The notes under the pieces are model-generated. The model searched no databases, was not told the DNA's origin, and saw only the letters and a list, made by a program, of their open reading frames with translations. A DNA stretch of 43,471 nt from Candidatus Omnitrophota bacterium (GTDB lineage Bacteria > Omnitrophota > Gorgyraeia > Aquiviventales > Aquiviventaceae): assembly GCA_020057015.1 (NCBI GenBank), contig JAGVGS010000107.1, positions 1-43,471 of the forward strand, written 5' to 3'. Shown piece after piece: positions 15,763 through 24,700 of the stretch. Made by a program: the position numbers and the translations under genes. The number at the start of each line of letters is the position of its first letter. The stretch's first letter is position 1.

Positions 15763-16580
15763 TGAGAACCGGAGTGTCCCAGCGGTGGTCACTGACGCAG
15801 CGCGTCTCATGGGGCGCGGCTGTGTTGTTGACCGCGCTTCTCGTCTCGCTTTTCGCCCTCAGCCGCTTGACCGCGCAAGCCATGCTCCAGGTGCGCCAGG
15901 CCGGGCAAGCCGTGGACACTTTGGCCCAGGCGCGCGAGCTGCACGCGCCGCTGACGCGCCTCTTGGCCTATGCGCAACTCGTCTACCAGGGCGACCGCAC
16001 ATTTCACGAGGCCCTCACGCAGCAGATCCAGCTCGTGGAGCAGGGCTTCACCCAGCTTGAGCAACAAGTGGCCGTGATGGCGCCGGCGCAGTGGTCGCTG
16101 TTGAAACAAGCCCAGGCCGACTGGGTGGATACCCGCGCTGCCCTGCAAGAACTCTTACCTGCCAATGACCTTGCGATGGAGCGCCGCTTGAACTTGCGTG
16201 AAGCGTTGCGCAGCCGCTCGAGCAGCCTGCAGCGCGCCCTGGAAGGCTTAGAGCGGGAATCCCAGGCGCAGCGCGTGACATTGACGGCGAGGGCCTCGCG
16301 CTGGTCCGGCTGGGTGGACCGCGCCGCCGCGCTCTTGATGGTCTGCTGGTTGATGGCTGGCCTGGCGCTGTGGTGGGTCTTCAGCCGGCGCCTATTGGGC
16401 CCGTTGGAGCAAGTAGCGGCTGCGGCCCAGGCCCTGGCACAGGGCGATTTGAGCTTCCGGATGCAGCGGCGCGCCGGCGAGGGCGCAGAGCCCCTGGTGG
16501 CGTCGTTTAATGCCATGGCCGAAAGCTTGCAGCGTTCACAGGAGCGATTGACCCCGCCGCGAGAAGTCGTGCGATCGTAG
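15762..16580 (+). CDS. Two-helix membrane sensor with HAMP domain and no effector
   Basis: 272 residues. Membrane helices at about 18-36 and 187-207 enclose a 150-residue, helical, Gln/Leu-rich periplasmic region (LTQQIQLVEQGFTQLEQQV...), resembling the four-helix-bundle sensors of chemoreceptors. After the second helix a HAMP domain runs from about 208 to 262 (RRLLGPLEQVAAAAQALAQGDLSFRM... SFNAMAESLQRSQERL). The protein stops there; the usual kinase, cyclase or chemoreceptor output is absent. It may signal by contact with an operon partner such as the HD-GYP protein that follows 22 bases later. Confidence 0.82.
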   Translation: MRTGVSQRWSLTQRVSWGAAVLLTALLVSLFALSRLTAQAMLQVRQAGQAVDTLAQARELHAPLTRLLAYAQLVYQGDRTFHEALTQQIQLVEQGFTQLEQQVAVMAPAQWSLLKQAQADWVDTRAALQELLPANDLAMERRLNLREALRSRSSSLQRALEGLERESQAQRVTLTARASRWSGWVDRAAALLMVCWLMAGLALWWVFSRRLLGPLEQVAAAAQALAQGDLSFRMQRRAGEGAEPLVASFNAMAESLQRSQERLTPPREVVRS

Positions 16581-16602
16581 CCACCGCGGCCTTTTATTTT
16601 GC

Positions 16603-17637
16603 ATGCGCCTCTCTGACCTGATAGGCAAGACCCCGCCCGACCCTTTACCTCCTAAGCGGACCGCACCCCTTCCTGAGGCTGCGGCACCGATGGCGCCACC
16701 ACCAGCGCTCAAGACTTCAGCAGCCACCCCAGCGGACGTCGCCGGCACGCCCTTGGAGAGGATCTATGACGAGCTGCTGGTGTTTGTGCGACAACTGTTT
16801 GAGCAAGCGCGCGCTGGCCAGCCGTTGGACCTGAGCGCCGCTGTGCCGCTGTTGCAGCGCCTGCCTGCGCTGGATCAGGGCATGGTGGAGCTCGTCTCTG
16901 GGTTGATCAACCGCCATACGGAAGAAAACTATTTGTATAGCCACTCGGTCAATGTGGCGCTGTTGGCCTCGTATTTAGCGCAGCGGCTGAATCATGCGCC
17001 GCAGGTCGCCCAGCAGCTGGCCCTCGCCGGCTTGTTGCATGACATCGGCATGGCCGGTGCCGCAGAGCAGTTGGCGGCATCCCCCCGCAAGCTGACGAAG
17101 GAAGAATGGAAAGTCATGGCGAAGCATCCGGAGGCGTCGCTCGAGCGCCTGCAACACGCCGCCGTGCTCACGCCGGAAGCGCGCCAGGCGATCGTCTCGC
17201 ACCATGAGCGCGAGCAAGGCCGCGGGTATCCCACCGGTGAGCCGCAAGCCGCCACCCTCAATGAGTTCGGCAAGATCTTGGCGGTGTGTGATGTGTATGA
17301 CGCCGTGACCCACCCGCGCAGCTACCGCCGGCGGCAGAACCCGGCGCAGGGCATCAAGCTGCTCATCGAAGGCGCGGGGACGCAATATGACCATCGCGTC
17401 GTGCGCGCGCTCATCGGCGAGCTCTCGCTCTATCCGCCCGGCAGCATGATCAAGCTCAACACGAATGAAATCGGGCTGGTGGAGCGCATCAATTTCGACG
17501 CCCCGCTGCGTCCGGTGGTCGTCATCCACTATGATGCCGAGGGCCATGCGTTGAGCAGTCCGCGCCGGGTGGATTTGATCCATCAGCCCTTTTCATACGT
17601 GAAAGAAGTGGTCACGGACAAGGAGCCGGTGGCATGA
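16603..17637 (+). CDS. HD-GYP domain phosphodiesterase
   Basis: 344 residues. Pro/Ala-rich first 48 residues, then an HD-GYP domain: YSHSVNVALLA with His114, LLHDIGMAG with His146-Asp147, HHEREQGRGYP at 200-210, and LAVCDVYDAVTH with Asp230. All metal-ligand positions visible in the motif set are kept; the only departure is Gln205 in place of the Asp of HHExxDGxGYP. It should hydrolyse c-di-GMP. The C-terminal segment (ELSLYPPGSMIKLNTNEIGLV) is the common HD-GYP tail. With the degenerate HD-GYP upstream and three c-di-GMP riboswitches in the window, it is a plausible local brake on c-di-GMP. Confidence 0.93.
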   Translation: MRLSDLIGKTPPDPLPPKRTAPLPEAAAPMAPPPALKTSAATPADVAGTPLERIYDELLVFVRQLFEQARAGQPLDLSAAVPLLQRLPALDQGMVELVSGLINRHTEENYLYSHSVNVALLASYLAQRLNHAPQVAQQLALAGLLHDIGMAGAAEQLAASPRKLTKEEWKVMAKHPEASLERLQHAAVLTPEARQAIVSHHEREQGRGYPTGEPQAATLNEFGKILAVCDVYDAVTHPRSYRRRQNPAQGIKLLIEGAGTQYDHRVVRALIGELSLYPPGSMIKLNTNEIGLVERINFDAPLRPVVVIHYDAEGHALSSPRRVDLIHQPFSYVKEVVTDKEPVA

Positions 17638-18725
17638 ACTGGCGCTGGTTCTTGCCCGGCGTCTTGGTGGTGGGGGTCGGCACGATGCTGGTGGATTGGC
17701 CCGGGCTGTTCAAGCGCCCGCGTGCTACGCCTGCGCCGGTGGTCGCGAGCGCCCCAGGACCACCAGGACCCGCGGCGGCCATGAGCGAGCCCGCACCAGG
17801 CGCTCAGGCGGCCGATGAGCCCACCCCAGAGGCCTGGACGCCGCGCGGCGAAGTGAGTGCTGCCCCGTTGCCTGCCGTAGTAGCGAGCCCCACCCCCCCA
17901 GCTTCCGTAGCACTCGCAGCCCCACCGCAGCTCGACCAAGCCATTCGCAAGGTGGAGCGCGTGAAGCAGCAGGTGGAGGAGCAATTCAGCGCCGTGCGCC
18001 GTGAGCGCGAGGCGCTGCGCAATGAGTTGCAAGCGCGGCGCCAGCAGGTGTTGGTGCTGGAGCGGCGCATCGCCCAGCTGAGCCAGCAGGTGCAGCAGCA
18101 AGCACAGTCGCTGCAAGCACTCGCCGCGGCCCGCGCGCAGGCTGAGCAAGGGCTGGAGGCTTCGCGCAAGCGCTTGGCGGTCTTCGAGCAAGACCCGCTC
18201 GCCAAGCAGATCAGCCGCTTGCAACAACGGGCCGATGAAGTGCCGGATCTGCAGCAAGCCCTCAAGGCACAAGAGCACACCTCGCGCCAGCTCAACCAAC
18301 AGCTGGCTCAGAGCCTGAAGCAGGTGGCCACCCTGAATGAGCGGGTCACATCTCGCGGAGCGGACCTCAGCCGCCTGGAGCGCGAGCTAAGCGCTGTGAA
18401 GTCCGAGCAATCACGGCTGAAGAAGGAAAACCGGCAGCTCACGCGGGCGGCGGAGCGCGCCGGCCGCAAGCCCTGGGAGGGTTTTGAGCGGCTCTTTGGC
18501 CAATCGCGGCACTCCGTGCATGCGGGCAAGGGGCTCTTTGCCATGGATCAGGCCTCGGTCCAGCAGGTGCTCGCCCGCGCGCGCGATCAGGTGGAGCAGC
18601 TAGCCGATGCCGTGGAAGATCGCGATCAGATCATTGCCGAGCTGCAGACCGCCTTGGCCGAGCAAGAGCGCCGTCTGGAGCAGGCCGAAGCCGTCATCGC
18701 CCTCCTCGAAGGTCGTCCTGAGTAA
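17634..18725 (+). CDS. Membrane-anchored coiled-coil protein
   Basis: 363 residues; ATGA overlap with the HD-GYP gene. One N-terminal membrane helix (about 6-22, FLPGVLVVGVGTMLVDW) is followed by a Pro/Ala-rich linker to about residue 100 and then almost continuous coiled coil rich in Gln, Glu, Arg and Leu (VERVKQQVEEQFSAVRREREALRNEL...) to the end, with a short break around residues 280-300 (WEGFERLFGQSRHSV). No enzyme motif. Position at the end of the operon suggests a scaffold for the ATPases or HD-GYP proteins. The TAA stop touches a REP-like palindrome. Confidence 0.85.
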   Translation: MNWRWFLPGVLVVGVGTMLVDWPGLFKRPRATPAPVVASAPGPPGPAAAMSEPAPGAQAADEPTPEAWTPRGEVSAAPLPAVVASPTPPASVALAAPPQLDQAIRKVERVKQQVEEQFSAVRREREALRNELQARRQQVLVLERRIAQLSQQVQQQAQSLQALAAARAQAEQGLEASRKRLAVFEQDPLAKQISRLQQRADEVPDLQQALKAQEHTSRQLNQQLAQSLKQVATLNERVTSRGADLSRLERELSAVKSEQSRLKKENRQLTRAAERAGRKPWEGFERLFGQSRHSVHAGKGLFAMDQASVQQVLARARDQVEQLADAVEDRDQIIAELQTALAEQERRLEQAEAVIALLEGRPE

Positions 18726-18756
18726 AGTGTCAGACACTTGAAGTGTCTGACACTTT
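18724..18756 (+). repeat. REP-like element B, left copy
   Basis: AAAGTGTCAGACACTT, one G, then AAGTGTCTGACACTTT: two palindromic halves that also pair with each other into a 16-base-pair hairpin, followed by TTT. Lies upstream of the intact RAYT gene and directly after the coiled-coil gene stop, so it can also act as its terminator. Confidence 0.92.
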
Positions 18757-18866
18757 CTGATAAGGTAAACGCACGTTCTGGAATTCCTCGTACGACCCAT
18801 TCCGTTTTACCCTCGCGCGAAATCCTGTGCACATGTGTAGATTTTTTCCACCGCAGCGAGGCTGCC

Positions 18867-19538
18867 ATGCCGAGGCCGTATCGTTCATGGGTGCCAGAGG
18901 GCATCTACCATTTGACGCTTCGCGGAAACAATCGTCAGACACTCTTCCTTGATGCGCAGGACTATCAGCGCTACCTTCAATTATTAGAGATCTACCGCCA
19001 GCGGCATCCTTTTCACCTGCTGGCTTACGCCTTGATGCCCAATCATGTGCATCTCCTGGTACAGGCGCTGCCGGCGGGCGCCCTTTCAGATGCCATGCGT
19101 GAGTTGGGTCCGGCCTATACACGGTACTTCAATGCGCGCTATGGGTGTGTTGGACACTTATATCAGGGACGCTTTCACAGTAGTTGGGTGAATGAGGAGG
19201 CTTACGTGCGCGAGGTTTCCCGGTACATTCATCTCAACCCTGTCCGTGCCCATCTAGCGGATGACCCCCGCGAGTATCGATGGAGCAGCTATCAGATGTA
19301 CCTAGGGCAGAGTGGACAGAGTAGCTGTGCGGTAGAAACCAGGGTTATTCTTTGCCTGTTCGGCACCGCCCTGGTCGAGCAACGCCAACACTATCGCTTG
19401 TTTGTGGAAGTATGGGCTCGCGATGCCATCCAACGGCAGAATGGGGCCTTGCGGCTGCAGCGGCTGGGTCTGGTCCCCTCGCGCCGCTGGTGGGGTGCTG
19501 CTGCTACGGTTGAAGTGTCAGACACTTCAAGTGTCTGA
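18867..19538 (+). CDS. REP-associated tyrosine transposase (RAYT, Y1_Tnp)
   Basis: 223 residues from ATG 18867 (GCGAGG upstream); a longer frame starts in the palindrome and is rejected. It begins MPRPYRSWVPEGIYHLTLRGNN, has the HUH motif in MPNHVHLLV (His60, His62), the conserved GHLYQGRFHSSWV block, and the catalytic Tyr120 in RYIHLNPVRAHL. All RAYT catalytic residues are present. RAYTs are single-copy Y1 enzymes that act on the palindromes beside them; here element B flanks the gene on both sides. The last codons (VSDTSSV) and the stop are read from the right-hand palindrome. Confidence 0.95.
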   Translation: MPRPYRSWVPEGIYHLTLRGNNRQTLFLDAQDYQRYLQLLEIYRQRHPFHLLAYALMPNHVHLLVQALPAGALSDAMRELGPAYTRYFNARYGCVGHLYQGRFHSSWVNEEAYVREVSRYIHLNPVRAHLADDPREYRWSSYQMYLGQSGQSSCAVETRVILCLFGTALVEQRQHYRLFVEVWARDAIQRQNGALRLQRLGLVPSRRWWGAAATVEVSDTSSV

Positions 19539-19544
19539 CACCTT
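19513..19544 (+). repeat. REP-like element B, right copy
   Basis: AAGTGTCAGACACTTC then AAGTGTCTGACACCTT; differs from the left copy mainly at the join (C for G) and in the last bases. Provides the RAYT stop codon TGA at 19536-19538 and ends 11 bases before the next -35 box. Confidence 0.92.
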
Positions 19545-19555
19545 CCTTGGAGGGC

Positions 19556-19585
19556 TTGACGGGGGCCGGGGAGGTCAGGTAGGCT
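19556..19585 (+). promoter_or_regulatory. Promoter of the giant-protein operon riboswitch
   Basis: TTGACG at 19556-19561, 18-base spacer, TAGGCT at 19580-19585 within AGGTAGGCTTTA, the same box context as the other two riboswitch promoters. Transcription would begin near 19592. Confidence 0.65.
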
Positions 19586-19612
19586 TTAGAAGGTACACGT
19601 TCCCTGACAATT

Positions 19613-19699
19613 TAGTTCGCTGTTCAAGGCAAACTATCCGAAAGGGTAGGACGCAAAGCCACGGGCCCTGATCGACGGGCAGCCGGGTTGCCAGTATCC
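19613..19699 (+). promoter_or_regulatory. c-di-GMP-I (GEMM-I) riboswitch aptamer
   Basis: Canonical GEMM-I: AAGGCAAAC, P2 hairpin CTATCC-GAAA-GGGTAG with a GNRA loop, the invariant strand GGACGCAAAGCC, ACGGGCCC, and the closing GGGCAGCCGGGTTGCC. The segment AGGACGCAA (19648-19656) is exactly complementary to TTGCGTCCT (19701-19709), which forms the 5' arm of the terminator. Ligand-free RNA could therefore form an antiterminator, and c-di-GMP binding would free the terminator, making this an OFF switch. That logic is inferred. The next large reading frames are the dead RAYT fusion and the giant protein operon. Confidence 0.95.
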
Positions 19700-19703
19700 G
19701 TTG

Positions 19704-19735
19704 CGTCCTCCGAAGTTCGGAGGACGTTTTTGTTT
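19704..19735 (+). terminator. Intrinsic terminator of riboswitch 2
   Basis: Nine-base-pair stem CGTCCTCCG/CGGAGGACG (19704-19712 and 19718-19726) with a five-base loop and the tract TTTTTGTTT. The 5' arm overlaps the antiterminator segment. Confidence 0.92.
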
Positions 19736-19755
19736 GTCCGCGTTGAGGAGTCTGG

Positions 19756-19959
19756 ATGCCAACGGCAAGTCAATGGAAGGACGCAACGATCCCCCACGGG
19801 GGCTGCCGCACGCCGGCTGGCTGCCGTGGTTTTTTTGTGCCCAGTTGCCGGTGCCAGGCACCGGCCTCCTCTTGCTTATGGGAAGCGCCCTCGCGTGCAG
19901 CCCTTGTGAACAGGGGTGCCAGGCACCGGATGCCTGGCACCAGCCCTGCAGGAGCTTAA
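19756..19959 (+). CDS. Doubtful small ORF downstream of riboswitch 2
   Basis: 67-residue frame with a strong Shine-Dalgarno TTGAGGAG (19743-19750) five bases before the ATG, placed where the riboswitch-controlled gene should begin. The product (MPTASQWKDATIPHGGC...) is Cys- and Pro-rich and unlike any family I know, and its second half is read through REP-like element C. It may be the stub of a lost gene or chance. The good ribosome site is the only real support. Confidence 0.25.
   Translation: MPTASQWKDATIPHGGCRTPAGCRGFFVPSCRCQAPASSCLWEAPSRAALVNRGARHRMPGTSPAGA
19794..19836 (+). terminator. Possible second intrinsic terminator
   Basis: Outer stem CCACGG (19794-19799) with CCGTGG (19824-19829), an inner GCCG/CGGC hairpin, and seven T at 19830-19836. 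If it works, transcripts that pass the riboswitch would face a second stop before the dead RAYT gene. Confidence 0.4.
19848..19864 (+). repeat. REP-like element C, first copy
   Basis: CCGGTGCCAGGCACCGG, a perfect 17-base palindrome around a central A. Confidence 0.85.
19915..19941 (+). repeat. REP-like element C, second copy (double)
   Basis: GGTGCCAGGCACC followed directly by GGATGCCTGGCACC: a direct palindrome and its inverse that can fold into one hairpin. Lies 25 bases before the start codon of the dead RAYT fusion, so this sequence family is probably its cognate repeat. Confidence 0.85.
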
Positions 19960-19966
19960 CGCCACG

Positions 19967-21217
19967 ATGCCTAGGCCGTTGCGCGTAGACATGCCAGGGG
20001 CCCTTTACTATGTCACCTCGAAAGCGATGGAGGGCGTGACTCTCTTTCAGACCCCGGAAGATTATCAAGCCTATCTCGCACTCCTGCACGAGGGCCAGGC
20101 CCGGCATGGCGTCAAGCTCTTCGCTTATGTGTTACTGCCGGATCAACTGCACCTTTGCTTTGAGCTGCCCCAGGGGACGGCCATCTCTACCGTGATGCAT
20201 GCGCTGAACACCCGCTACACCAAATACGTGGCGCGGCGCGATGGGCGCTCCGGGCATGTGTTTCAGCAGCGCTTTCGGCTGACCCTCATTGAGAAAGCCC
20301 CGCATCTGCTTGATACGGTGGCGGGCTTGCACCGGCTGCCGCAACGACTGGGCTTAAGCGACCACGCGCTGAGTTATGCGTGGAGCAACATTGGCGAGTA
20401 CTGCGGCGAGGCGCAGACGCGCCGGCCGGAAGTGCAGGAAGTGCTTGCCCTGTTGCAGGCCGCGGCCCAGGGTATGGACTATTGCGCGTATGTTCAAGCG
20501 CTGCCGGCCAATGTGCTGGAAGCGTTTGATGCGCATCGCCAGCAGCATGTGGTGGGCTCTGAGGCGTTCGTCGCCCGTGTGCGCGCTGAACAGCGTAAGG
20601 CCGCAGTGGCACCTGAGATGGCGGCGATGGCGGCACCCGCGACCCCGATCGCGGCACCAGCTGCCGTGACGACCACTCCTGGGCGGGTGCGGCGCTGGCA
20701 ACCGGCCCTCGTGGGCGCGCTGGCGGTGAGCTTGATGACCGTGAGCACGGCGGGTGTCATCGCCAAGAAGAAGGGCAGTGACAAGCGCAAGCGGCCTGCC
20801 CCCACGGCCTACGCCGAAGCGCCAGGCACAGGCACCGCGAGCTTGGCGACTTATGCGCCGGCGGTGACGCTGGCAGGCAGCGAGTGGGCGCTGCAGATCA
20901 AGCCGATGTATGTCAACGGGGCTGCCCCCATCCAGCAGGACGAGCTGCACTTTGACCTCAAGCAAGTCAGCTCCGCGCTCTTACAAGCGCAGGGCTTTAC
21001 CCCCTCGAACTATTCGCTGACCAGCGATGCCAATGGCGTGGTGTTGTGGGAGACGATGCAGACCGGGCCTCGCGATGAGGTGATCTGCTGGCGCGGCGAG
21101 TGGGACGGTGAGGTGATGCGGGGCGTGATGACCCGCCAAGCGCCAGGCCAGGTCGCCAGCAACTACGCCTTCGTCGGCACGAAGCAGGTAGGCCAGGGCA
21201 CAAGGAGCGAGACGTGA
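19967..21217 (+). CDS. Catalytically dead RAYT-like domain fused to membrane helix and extracytoplasmic domain
   Basis: 416 residues from ATG 19967. Residues 1-150 align without gaps to the intact RAYT at 18867: MPRPLR, LLPDQLHLCFEL, GHVFQQRF. The HUH motif is Gln60-Leu-His62 instead of His-Val-His, and the catalytic Tyr120 is Gly, so nicking chemistry should be lost. After a helical stretch and an Ala/Pro linker, a membrane helix spans about 245-266 (QPALVGALAVSLMTVSTAGVIA) followed by a basic KKKGSDKRKR. Residues 300-408 form a separate beta-rich domain (LAGSEWALQIKPM... WETMQTG... CWRGEWDGEVMRGVM... NYAFVGTK) that I do not recognise. Its stop overlaps the next gene, and the operon leads to the giant protein. 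A domesticated, possibly nucleic-acid-binding membrane protein is inferred. Confidence 0.82.
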   Translation: MPRPLRVDMPGALYYVTSKAMEGVTLFQTPEDYQAYLALLHEGQARHGVKLFAYVLLPDQLHLCFELPQGTAISTVMHALNTRYTKYVARRDGRSGHVFQQRFRLTLIEKAPHLLDTVAGLHRLPQRLGLSDHALSYAWSNIGEYCGEAQTRRPEVQEVLALLQAAAQGMDYCAYVQALPANVLEAFDAHRQQHVVGSEAFVARVRAEQRKAAVAPEMAAMAAPATPIAAPAAVTTTPGRVRRWQPALVGALAVSLMTVSTAGVIAKKKGSDKRKRPAPTAYAEAPGTGTASLATYAPAVTLAGSEWALQIKPMYVNGAAPIQQDELHFDLKQVSSALLQAQGFTPSNYSLTSDANGVVLWETMQTGPRDEVICWRGEWDGEVMRGVMTRQAPGQVASNYAFVGTKQVGQGTRSET

Positions 21218-21738
21218 TGAAACGAATCCTAGCGGTGGCGGCCATCCTCTGTTGCGGCGCTCTGGCGCAGGCGGCCGAGACGCCGGTAACGTCCAAGAAG
21301 GCTGCGCCCAAACGGGCCACGGCCGATGATCTGGCAGCGACGCTCTCGAACAAGCCCGGCACATCGGCCAGCGGTCAGGCCAAGGCCACGGCGGTCGATG
21401 CAGGCACCGCTGCGCTGGCGGATGCCAAGATCGAGCGGCGCATCGTGGAAGGACACATCAGCACCGTGACCAAGCGCGCGATCAACGTGGAGTACGAGAC
21501 GAAAGGCAGTGAATCCTTCGAAATGATGCTGCCGCTCGCTGCCCAAGTGAAAGTGGAAGGCGCGGCGGCGCTGGCTGATCTCAAACGGGGCGACCGGGTC
21601 AAAGTCGGCATTGAACAAACGTACCGGCAGAGCGACAAGGGCGAACGGGTGATTCTAAAGACCGAGGCGTTGGTCGTTGCCCTGGTGCAGCGCGCACCCG
21701 AAACTTTGACGACGAGCGAGGAAGTCACCACACCGTAA
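21217..21738 (+). CDS. Small secreted protein of the giant-protein operon
   Basis: 173 residues from ATG 21217, overlapping the previous stop by one base (TGATG). Signal peptide MKRILAVAAILCCGALAQA then AETPV. An Ala/Lys/Thr-rich linker leads to a beta-rich domain of about 85 residues: IVEGHISTVTKRAINVEYE, MMLPLAAQVKVEG, LKRGDRVKVGIEQTY, GERVILKTEALVVALV, reminiscent of small OB- or SH3-like barrels. No family assigned. Tight linkage to the dead RAYT fusion and to the giant protein 37 bases downstream suggests the three act together. Confidence 0.8.
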   Translation: MKRILAVAAILCCGALAQAAETPVTSKKAAPKRATADDLAATLSNKPGTSASGQAKATAVDAGTAALADAKIERRIVEGHISTVTKRAINVEYETKGSESFEMMLPLAAQVKVEGAAALADLKRGDRVKVGIEQTYRQSDKGERVILKTEALVVALVQRAPETLTTSEEVTTP

Positions 21739-21775
21739 CATGACACCAGCGAACCGGAGAGGGGGTGAGCAGTCT

Positions 21776-24700
21776 ATGGGAGCCACTTCGTGGCGCAGTT
21801 GGCGGGTAATCGCCGCCGGGGTCCTCGGCATTTTGACGGCCGGACTGCTCGCTTTCCCGCAGCCGGCCGAGGCGTTTCAGGTCAAGCGCGTGCTGCGCAA
21901 TACCACGGCCTTTCAGTTGCTGAATGGGGAAGAGGTCAAGACCTATGATCTGACGTCTCAGCTCGGCGGCGTGCCGCTGGACATGACTAAATGCTTTATC
22001 GTGGCCAGCACTTTCCCAAGTTCGGGCTTCAACACGCAAACAGACGCCTTTATCGCTATCGATGATCCATCCACCATCATGGCGGCCCGCCGCACGGGTA
22101 CGGCCCAGGTGGATATTCAGTTCATGGTCATTGAGTTTGTAGACGGCGTGTCGGTTCAATCGGGGCTGACGGTCATCTCTGAAACTGCGCTTACCAAGAA
22201 TATCGTACTTCCGGCCAGTGTTGATTTGGCAAAGTCCTTCGCGCTGATTACTTGGCGCTCCTTCAACCATAACACTCAGGCTACGCATGATGACAAGAAT
22301 CTTTATAGCGCCGACCTGACCGCGGTCAACAACTTGCGATTGCAGCGCAGCGACCAGGCCGGCACTTTCCTCAACGATGTGTATTACCAGGTGGTGTCTT
22401 TTGATGAGGACGTGACCGTCACGAAAGGTACGGTGGATATCGACGCGGTACAGGATGCCGGCGAGACATCTGACAACGGCACGGCTATGGTCGCCACCAT
22501 CAACCCGGCGCTCACCTCGGTAAATGACGCCATGATGTTCTTTACCATTCGGCCCTCCGCGGCGGTCAATGGGGTGGATCAACAATACAAAGTTGATGGT
22601 TATATCAACGCAACCAACGCCATCACATTTACGCGCAATAACAATACTAACAGCGTCTCCATTGTGTATTACTTGCTCAATTTCAGCAATGAGATGTACG
22701 TCCAGCATGCACGTAACACCGCAACCTTGCCCAACGGCACTGCCAGCGGCACGTTCAATTTGCCTACTGTTACAACGCTGGCCCGCACGTTCGGCACCTT
22801 CAGCTCCTCCGGGCCGGGCACTGCGGGCAACGCAGATAACCCCAGCCTCTATGTGACCGGGGCACTGGCATCGGTGGCTGGGCCTCAGACGCAGGTGACC
22901 TTGGCCCGCTCCGGTACGTCCGGAGCTACAGCGGTTAGCTACATGGCGCCTGAATTGCCGCCTGTCAATGTGACCGCACCCGATACCGCCAGTATTATCT
23001 GGAAAGTCGGCGAGGCGCGTACGATTACCTGGAAGCATGCCGATGATGTGGCGGCCAACACCGCGGCCATTGATCTGTCGGTTAACGGCGGCAGCGCCTG
23101 GTTAGGCACATCGATTACGTGTGATGAGGGCGCGCGCACCATGGCCAGCGATGTCTGCACGTGGACGATTCCGGATTCGCTCGGCGGCACCAGTGTGATC
23201 GGCAATAACTTGCGGATCCGAGTGCGGGATACGGTCCTCGCGGCCCGCAACTTTGACCCGACCGATGTGTCATTTGAAATCATCGGCTCGATTACCGTGA
23301 CGGCCCCCAATGGGAGTGAAGTGTGGTACGTCGGGGACACGAATCGGAACATCACATGGACGAACACCGGCAACCACACCACTGACAAGGTCAACATCTA
23401 TCTCTCGGAAAACGGCGGCAGCACCTACCCCACCGCGATTGTGACGGGAGGCAGTGCTCCTACGGTTGAATCGGGCACCTATGCGTGGAACCCGATGCCG
23501 GACAAAATCGGTACCGATCGTCGCGTGCGGGTTGAATCTCAGAATGATCCGGCCCCCATCGATGTCTTTGACACCTCGAATGCGAACTTTGAAATCCGAG
23601 GTAGCGTGACCGTGACCTACCCGAATGGGGCGGAAACGCTGGAGACACAGAAGGCTTATAACATCACGTGGAATAAGACCGGCACGTTTGCGCCGAATAA
23701 TGAAGTGAATATTTACTACTCCAAGAACAGCGGTGGGCAGTATCCCACCACGCTTGTCACGAACCAGGCAGCCGGCGCCTCGAGCGGCTCCTACTCCTGG
23801 ACCCCGGTGGCGGGGGATGTCAGCGATTTTGCGCGCGTGAAGGTGACGCAACGCGATAACTCCAATGTGACGGATGAATCGAACGCGGACTTCTTGGTCA
23901 AGCCCTCCATTGTGGTGAGCTATCCGAACGGGGGCGAGAACCTGGTGGTCGGCACGCCGACTAATGTGACCTGGACCACGAATGGGGCAGGCTTAGCCAA
24001 CGTCAAAATTGAGTATTCCATCAATGGCGGGGGTGCGTATAGCCCGATTATCGAGAATGACAACATTGCTGATGATGGGATTGTGACCAACAACGGCACG
24101 CGCTCGTGGGATGTGCCGGATGTCATTGGCGGCAATGTGCTGATCAAGATCAGCAATCCCTCGATATCGGCCATTAACGACGTATCGGATGCGATCTTCC
24201 GGGTGAAGGGGCAAACCAAGGTGTTGATTCCGAATGGGACCGAGCTGTGGCCGGTGGGCGGCTCACGCAACATTCAATGGAGCAATGTGGGTACGTTCAC
24301 CAGCAACGTGGACATTCGCTTTTCCACCAATGGCGGGGCAGATGGCTATCCGGGCGGGAACACGATTGTGGCGGGTCACACCAACACCGGGGCCAGCGGC
24401 AGCTACACCTGGAATCCGGTGGTGGACATTGCCGGGGGCTACAACAACGCGATGCGGATTAAAGTGCTGCCCGTGGATTCGGTGAACGTGGCCGAGGATA
24501 CGTCTGATGCCAGTTTTACCATCCATGGCACCTTGACCCTGGCAGCCCCCAATGGCGGCCAGACGTGGGTGTACGGCGGGGCGGCGCAGAACATCACCTG
24601 GACCAAGACCGGTGCGATCGGCAACGTGGAACTGCGCTACTCGACCAATAGCGGCGGGGGTTTCGGCTCGCCGTTTGCGACCGGCTTAAACCCGACGGCC

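Noticed and set aside
13098..18725. A GGDEF cyclase in the signalling operon
   Set aside because: No GGDEF/GGEEF motif is present in any frame examined here.
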